Source: Miniphocaeibacter sp012841535 (GTDB lineage: Bacteria > Bacillota > Clostridia > Tissierellales > Peptoniphilaceae). From it: a DNA stretch of 26,915 nucleotides. The notes below the pieces were generated by a model. The model had not been told where the DNA came from, ran no database searches, and saw only the letters and a program-made list of their open reading frames with translations. The translations under genes and the position numbers were made by a program. Below are positions 23,512 through 26,915 of the stretch, piece by piece; position 1 is the first letter of the stretch, and each line of letters opens with the position of its first letter. The stretch lies in assembly GCF_049274025.1 (NCBI RefSeq), contig NZ_JBASRV010000031.1, one strand, 5' to 3'.

Positions 23512-24792
23512 ATGTCTAAAAATTATGATGTACAGACAACTGTAAACGATTTCGCGACTGAAAGAGTTCCTTATAATCAAAGGAAAAGTACAATAAATGT
23601 GGCATTAATTGCGGCAGGATTTTGTATTTCAATGTCAGGGTTGTTTACAGGAGCTGCAATGGCAGAAGGATTAAATATTAAAGAGGCATTTATTTCAGCA
23701 TTTGTGGGAAATTTAATACTATCAGTAATAGGTGGATTTGGGGGACTTATAGGAACGAGAGAAGGTTTATCGAGTTCAAGATTAGCTATGTTTAGTTTTG
23801 GGAAGAAGGGATTCAAGATAGTAGCTTTAGTTTTAGCTTTAACAATGGGAGGTTGGTTTTCTGTACAAGCTGGTCTTTTTGGGAATACTATCAATGCTAT
23901 GTTACCTAATGCTGGATTTTTAACAAAACCAGAGATTGCAAGTTTCTGGGGTGCAATATTAATGATGCTAACAGCAGTTGTAGGTATAAAAGGATTGAGC
24001 GTTTTAAGTAATATAGCAGTGCCAGCTATTGCAATATGTGCAACAATTGGAGTTATTGCAGCGTTAAATTCAGTAGGAGGTTGGAATGAAATAACTAAAA
24101 TAGTTCCGGAAAAATCTTTTGGAATATCAACAGGAATAGTTTTAGTAGTAGGGTCTTTTGCGGCTGGAGCATCTGCACAGGCAGATATTGCAAGATATTC
24201 TAAAACATCAAGCGCATCATTAATAGCTACAACATTTGGATACATAATAGCTAATACTTTTATTATATTAGCAGGATATTTAACAACACTAGCAACAGGT
24301 ATAGGAGATTTGCCTAAAGCAATGATAATGCTTGGATTAGGAATACCAGCATTATTAGTTTTGGTACTTGCTCAGTGGACTACTAATGATAATAACTTAT
24401 ATACTTCTTCGTTAGGCTTAGCAAATATTATTCCAGTGAATAGATCTTATATAGCAATAATAATAGGAATTATTGGAGCTATACTTGGTGCAGCAGGGAT
24501 AGCAAATAACTTTACAAACTGGTTAGAAATATTAGGAGTGGGAATTCCGCCAATGGCAGGTGTAATAATATGTGATTATTATTTGATAAGTAATATGAGC
24601 TATAGTGATGAAAGACTTTCTAAATTACCAGATTGGAACTGGGGAGCTATTATATCATGGGGATTAGGAATAGCAGTAGGATTTGGAATTAAAATGGGAA
24701 TTGCCTCATTAAATTCATTAATAGTGGCATTTTTAGCGTATTTTATTTTAATGAAATTAACTATCAAAAAAGAAACAAATAAGGAGGAATAA
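23512..24792 (+). CDS. NCS1-family nucleobase permease, CodB-like
   Basis: The 426-residue integral membrane protein has about twelve helices. It has the NCS1 N-terminal signature ERVPYNQRKSTINVALIAAGFCISMSGLFTGAAMAEGLN and the GTREGLSSSRLAMFSFG segment. MGGWFSVQAGLFGNTI and QWTTNDNNLYTSSLGLANI are typical of the cytosine permease branch. It imports a nucleobase or related heterocycle with a cation. No cytosine deaminase is adjacent; instead a NicX/M29-like enzyme starts 2 bases after the stop. The real substrate may therefore be another ring compound. The ATG follows TTAAGGGGG. Confidence 0.93.
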   Translation: MSKNYDVQTTVNDFATERVPYNQRKSTINVALIAAGFCISMSGLFTGAAMAEGLNIKEAFISAFVGNLILSVIGGFGGLIGTREGLSSSRLAMFSFGKKGFKIVALVLALTMGGWFSVQAGLFGNTINAMLPNAGFLTKPEIASFWGAILMMLTAVVGIKGLSVLSNIAVPAIAICATIGVIAALNSVGGWNEITKIVPEKSFGISTGIVLVVGSFAAGASAQADIARYSKTSSASLIATTFGYIIANTFIILAGYLTTLATGIGDLPKAMIMLGLGIPALLVLVLAQWTTNDNNLYTSSLGLANIIPVNRSYIAIIIGIIGAILGAAGIANNFTNWLEILGVGIPPMAGVIICDYYLISNMSYSDERLSKLPDWNWGAIISWGLGIAVGFGIKMGIASLNSLIVAFLAYFILMKLTIKKETNKEE

Positions 24793-24794
24793 AC

Positions 24795-25841
24795 ATGGCA
24801 AGAAAAATGGACATGGAATTAACAAAAACAGTTTATAAACTGTTGAAGGAAATGGCAAAGGTTAAACCAGGCGAAAGTGTATTAGTTACTCAAGATTCAA
24901 TTAGTGACGTATCTGTTGGAGAAGAAATTGTAAAAGTCGCAGATGCTTTAGGGTGTAAAGCAATGCTAGCATGGCATTCAACCCCAAAAGGATATGGTGC
25001 TCTTACAATGGACTATTTACCAGATCCATTAAAAGCTTGTGTAACTGAAACAGATGTATGGATAGAGCTTAATGATCAATGGTTACTTTATTCACCTATT
25101 TGGGATAAAGCTGTTAATAATGGAAGAACTAGACAAATTATGTTGGGTGGTCTTGGGATAGAAAGAATATATAGAAATATTGGTGCTGTAGATATAAAAA
25201 TACAAGAAGAATTTCAAACTCTTTTAACTAATTTAACCAAAAAAGCAAAAAAAGTAAGAATTACAAATGAAGCTGGAACAAATGTAGTTTTTGAAAATGA
25301 TCCAAATAGACCAATTAATAGCGAAATAGACTATTCAACTCCAGGAGCGCATTTTTTATTAGGTCAAATTGGTTGGGCTCCTAAAGAAGATACTATAAAT
25401 GGAGAAATAGTTTTTGATGGTGCCCTTAGTGGAGGAGGAGATTTAGATCTAGGCGTTTTATCAGAACCAATTACATATGTGGTAGAAGAAGGTAAGATTG
25501 TTGAATTTAAGGGAGGCAAGTTAGCAAATAGAGTTAAAGAATATTTTGAATCTCTTAATGATCCTAACATGTATATTGCTGCACATGTATGCTATGGTTG
25601 TAGTCCAAATGCTAAATTAGAAGGATGTACTACAGAAGATGAGAGAGTATGGGGTAGTACAGAATGGGGATTTGGTCATCAAGGTTCCAACTATTCAGGA
25701 GGAGAACCAAGAGTGGCTAAAAGTCATGTTGATGGTATTAGCTTAGAATGTAGTGTGTGGTTAGATGATGAGCAAATTTTGGATAAAGGAAAATATATTC
25801 ATCCCGAGTTAAAAGAATTAGCAAAAAAATTAGGAAAGTAA
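24795..25841 (+). CDS. NicX / M29-aminopeptidase-superfamily metalloenzyme
   Basis: The 348-residue protein matches the fold shared by M29 aminopeptidases and the ring-cleaving NicX (2,5-dihydroxypyridine dioxygenase). It has KVKPGESVLVTQD near the N-terminus, NGEIVFDGALSGGGD and VVEEGKIVEFKGG in the middle, and a metal site. The site residues His264 (AAHVCYGC), His311 and Asp313 (KSHVDG) fall at nearly the same positions as the NicX iron ligands H265, H318 and D320. Length also equals NicX (about 350) rather than M29 peptidases (about 400). NicX needs oxygen, which an anaerobe would lack, so a hydrolase or other metal-dependent reaction may be more likely. Its neighbours suggest the substrate enters through the NCS1 permease. 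The start follows AAGGAGG. Confidence 0.82.
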   Translation: MARKMDMELTKTVYKLLKEMAKVKPGESVLVTQDSISDVSVGEEIVKVADALGCKAMLAWHSTPKGYGALTMDYLPDPLKACVTETDVWIELNDQWLLYSPIWDKAVNNGRTRQIMLGGLGIERIYRNIGAVDIKIQEEFQTLLTNLTKKAKKVRITNEAGTNVVFENDPNRPINSEIDYSTPGAHFLLGQIGWAPKEDTINGEIVFDGALSGGGDLDLGVLSEPITYVVEEGKIVEFKGGKLANRVKEYFESLNDPNMYIAAHVCYGCSPNAKLEGCTTEDERVWGSTEWGFGHQGSNYSGGEPRVAKSHVDGISLECSVWLDDEQILDKGKYIHPELKELAKKLGK

Positions 25842-25842
25842 T

Positions 25843-26466
25843 ATGAGAAAAATAATGATTGGTGCAGATTATTTTCCACCATATCAATATATTGATGAAA
25901 AAGGGGAAATACAAGGTAGCGATTATAATTTTATCAAATCAATTTTCGACAAAATGAATTATGAATTTGAGTTTGTTCTAGGTGATTGGAATGCTATCGA
26001 AAAAAAATTTATAAATGGAGAAATCGATGTGGTATTTCAAGTCCAAAAGACAAAAGAACGTGAAAAAACATCATATTTCTCTGATAAAATTAGAGATGCT
26101 AAAACAGGAATAATTACAAATAGTAAAAAAATGTCTAATGAAATACAGAAAATAGAAGACATATTGAAAAAGAAGAAAATATTAGCTGTAATAGAAGGAT
26201 ATAATTATGGAGATATAATAGATAGTATAGATAAAAAGTATAAAAAAGCTTATAAAAATGATAAGGGGTTAATTAATCATTTAAATTCTTCAGAAGATGG
26301 ATTTGCCGTATTTGATATAGGGGTATTTAATAGTTTAAAAGACACCATAAATAAGAAACTATATATTATAGAAGGATTAGGGTTTACTAGGGAATTGTTT
26401 GTTATGTTCAAAGAAAAAGATATTAGAGATGAATTTAACAAATGGATTAATTCTGTTAGTATGTGA
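25843..26466 (+). CDS. Signal-less family-3 solute-binding-fold protein
   Basis: The 207-residue protein has the SBP_bac_3 opening (MIGADYFPPYQYIDEKGEIQGSDYNFIKSIF). The middle of the fold, FINGEIDVVFQVQKTKEREKTSYFS, and a C-terminal lobe ending in IRDEFNKWINS follow. It starts one base after the NicX-like gene. Upstream in its frame a TAG lies 12 bases before the ATG, so no signal peptide or lipobox can be missed: it is a cytosolic protein. The size is near that of a mature periplasmic binding domain. It may sense or carry the compound handled by the two genes before it. No ABC permease or ATPase accompanies it. Confidence 0.85.
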   Translation: MRKIMIGADYFPPYQYIDEKGEIQGSDYNFIKSIFDKMNYEFEFVLGDWNAIEKKFINGEIDVVFQVQKTKEREKTSYFSDKIRDAKTGIITNSKKMSNEIQKIEDILKKKKILAVIEGYNYGDIIDSIDKKYKKAYKNDKGLINHLNSSEDGFAVFDIGVFNSLKDTINKKLYIIEGLGFTRELFVMFKEKDIRDEFNKWINSVSM

Positions 26467-26502
26467 AAATAAATTATATAAGTAATATACATTATATATT
26501 AT

Positions 26503-26527
26503 GGCTCTTTGTCAAATAGTGTTGGTA
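26503..26527 (+). mobile_element. ISL3-like terminal repeat, solitary
   Basis: GGCTCTTTGTCAAATAGTGT and the bases after it resemble the ends of ISL3-family elements in Firmicutes. No ISL3 transposase follows within the window, so this is a solitary end or a partial element. Confidence 0.4.
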
Positions 26528-26554
26528 TACAATAAAATAACAAATTATTTTTAT

Positions 26555-26588
26555 ATCAGGCAGCTATATAGCTGCCTGATAATTATTT
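26555..26588 (+). terminator. Terminator after the NCS1/NicX unit
   Basis: A perfect 26-base palindrome (ATCAGGCAGCTAT and its complement, with the loop formed by its AT core) is followed by AATTATTTTG. It is a strong rho-independent structure at the end of the three-gene unit. Confidence 0.7.
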
Positions 26589-26605
26589 TGTCTTTAGACA
26601 GTTGA

Positions 26606-26620
26606 GTACGCGTAGCGTAC
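26606..26620. repeat. GTACGC-GTA-GCGTAC inverted repeat
   Basis: Perfect 6-bp arms, unusually GC-rich against the surroundings. It lies between the terminator and the large palindrome in the IS debris; function unknown. Confidence 0.4.
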
Positions 26621-26630
26621 GAAACATAAA

Positions 26631-26695
26631 ACCACCTGCTATTAATGTGACCCCAAAAAGTTGGACTTTTTGGGGTCACATTAATAGCAGGTGGT
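26631..26695. repeat. Perfect 31-bp-arm palindrome with TGG spacer
   Basis: ACCACCTGC...AAAAAGT and ACTTTTT...GCAGGTGGT are exact reverse complements of 31 bases around TGG. Its core TGACCCCAAAAAGT resembles IS3-type ends and the copy at 15835-15858. It ends 5 bases before the truncated IS30 frame. Perfect identity implies a recent origin or active maintenance. Confidence 0.75.
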
Positions 26696-26700
26696 CATGA

Positions 26701-26915
26701 TTTTTTAAAACTATATATAATTGGATTTATTCTAAAGTTTTATCTGTCGATTTAAAGGTTTTGCGAAGGAAAGGAAATAGTAGGAATTCTAAAGAAACTA
26801 GAGGCAAATTCAATATTGGCAAATCAATATCACAAAGACCAAATCATGTAAAGAAACGCATAGAATTTGGACATTGGGAACTAGATACAGTTGTTTCTTC
26901 TAGAGGTAAAAGCAA
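26701..26915 (+). pseudogene. IS30-family transposase, 5'-truncated and cut by the window edge
   Basis: The frame opens after a TGA at 26698-26700 and reads FFKTIYNWIYSKVL...LRRKGNSRNSKETRGKF, then RPNHVKKRIEFGHWELDTVVSSRGKSK. The last part is the hallmark of IS30 transposases, with the first catalytic Asp in GHWELDTV. The N-terminal DNA-binding region that should precede TIYNWIY is missing and is replaced by the palindrome. No start codon with a ribosome site is present. The element continues beyond the window. Confidence 0.85.

Noticed and set aside
23577..24245. 222-codon minus-strand open frame opposite the NCS1 permease
   Set aside because: Its Pro/Ala/Ile-rich composition is what the antisense of an AT-rich membrane protein gives; no family motif and no start signal.

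Overview
The window is strongly AT-rich, with AGGAGG-type ribosome sites, frequent GTG and TTG starts, Gram-positive lipoproteins and a cell-wall-binding-repeat-2 protein. It also carries tyrosine phenol-lyase and no respiratory genes. Together this suggests an anaerobic, amino-acid-fermenting Firmicute of the Clostridia/Tissierellia type. That assignment is inferred from gene content; no rRNA or tRNA gene is present.

Layout. 1-1790 is a degraded accessory stretch: a broken minus-strand gene remnant, a two-helix small membrane protein, and a secreted bacteriocin-like protein broken by one homopolymer indel, followed by strong hairpins. 1794-4380 holds a rhodanese and a GntR/FCD regulator, divergent from a complete tyrosine phenol-lyase gene (tpl) that has its own promoter, operator-like palindrome and terminator. 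4407-7770 holds a GNAT acetyltransferase, an XRE regulator, a SAM methyltransferase with a doubtful 5' end, and an AIM24-family protein.

7852-14652 is a compact type IV pilus operon: assembly ATPase, platform protein, major pilin, prepilin peptidase, a lipoprotein of unknown function, three further prepilins and a PilX-like tail protein. No retraction ATPase, secretin or PilM/N/O genes are present. A three-repeat cell-wall-binding (CWB2) protein follows under its own promoter.

15921-20631 is a five-gene import operon: solute-binding lipoprotein, cytosolic alkaline-phosphatase-superfamily phosphodiesterase/phosphonatase, two permeases and an ATPase. It is preceded by TTAACA hexamers spaced 11 bp apart, like a Firmicute Pho box. 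The arrangement suggests a phosphate-starvation system that imports an organophosphorus compound and cleaves it inside the cell. 20707-22566 encodes MoaA and a MoaC-MOSC fusion for molybdenum cofactor.

22640-23390 is a decayed IS1182-type element bracketed by an 18-bp near-identical direct repeat. 23512-26466 is a tight three-gene unit: an NCS1 (CodB-like) permease, a NicX/M29-like metalloenzyme and a family-3 solute-binding-fold protein that cannot have a signal peptide. It may form an uncharacterised uptake, cleavage and sensing unit for an N-heterocycle. The window ends in IS debris: an ISL3-like end, a 31-bp-arm perfect palindrome and a 5'-truncated IS30 transposase running off the edge.

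Three genes are each broken by a single-base change at a homopolymer. This should be checked as either sequence error or slippage before they are called pseudogenes.
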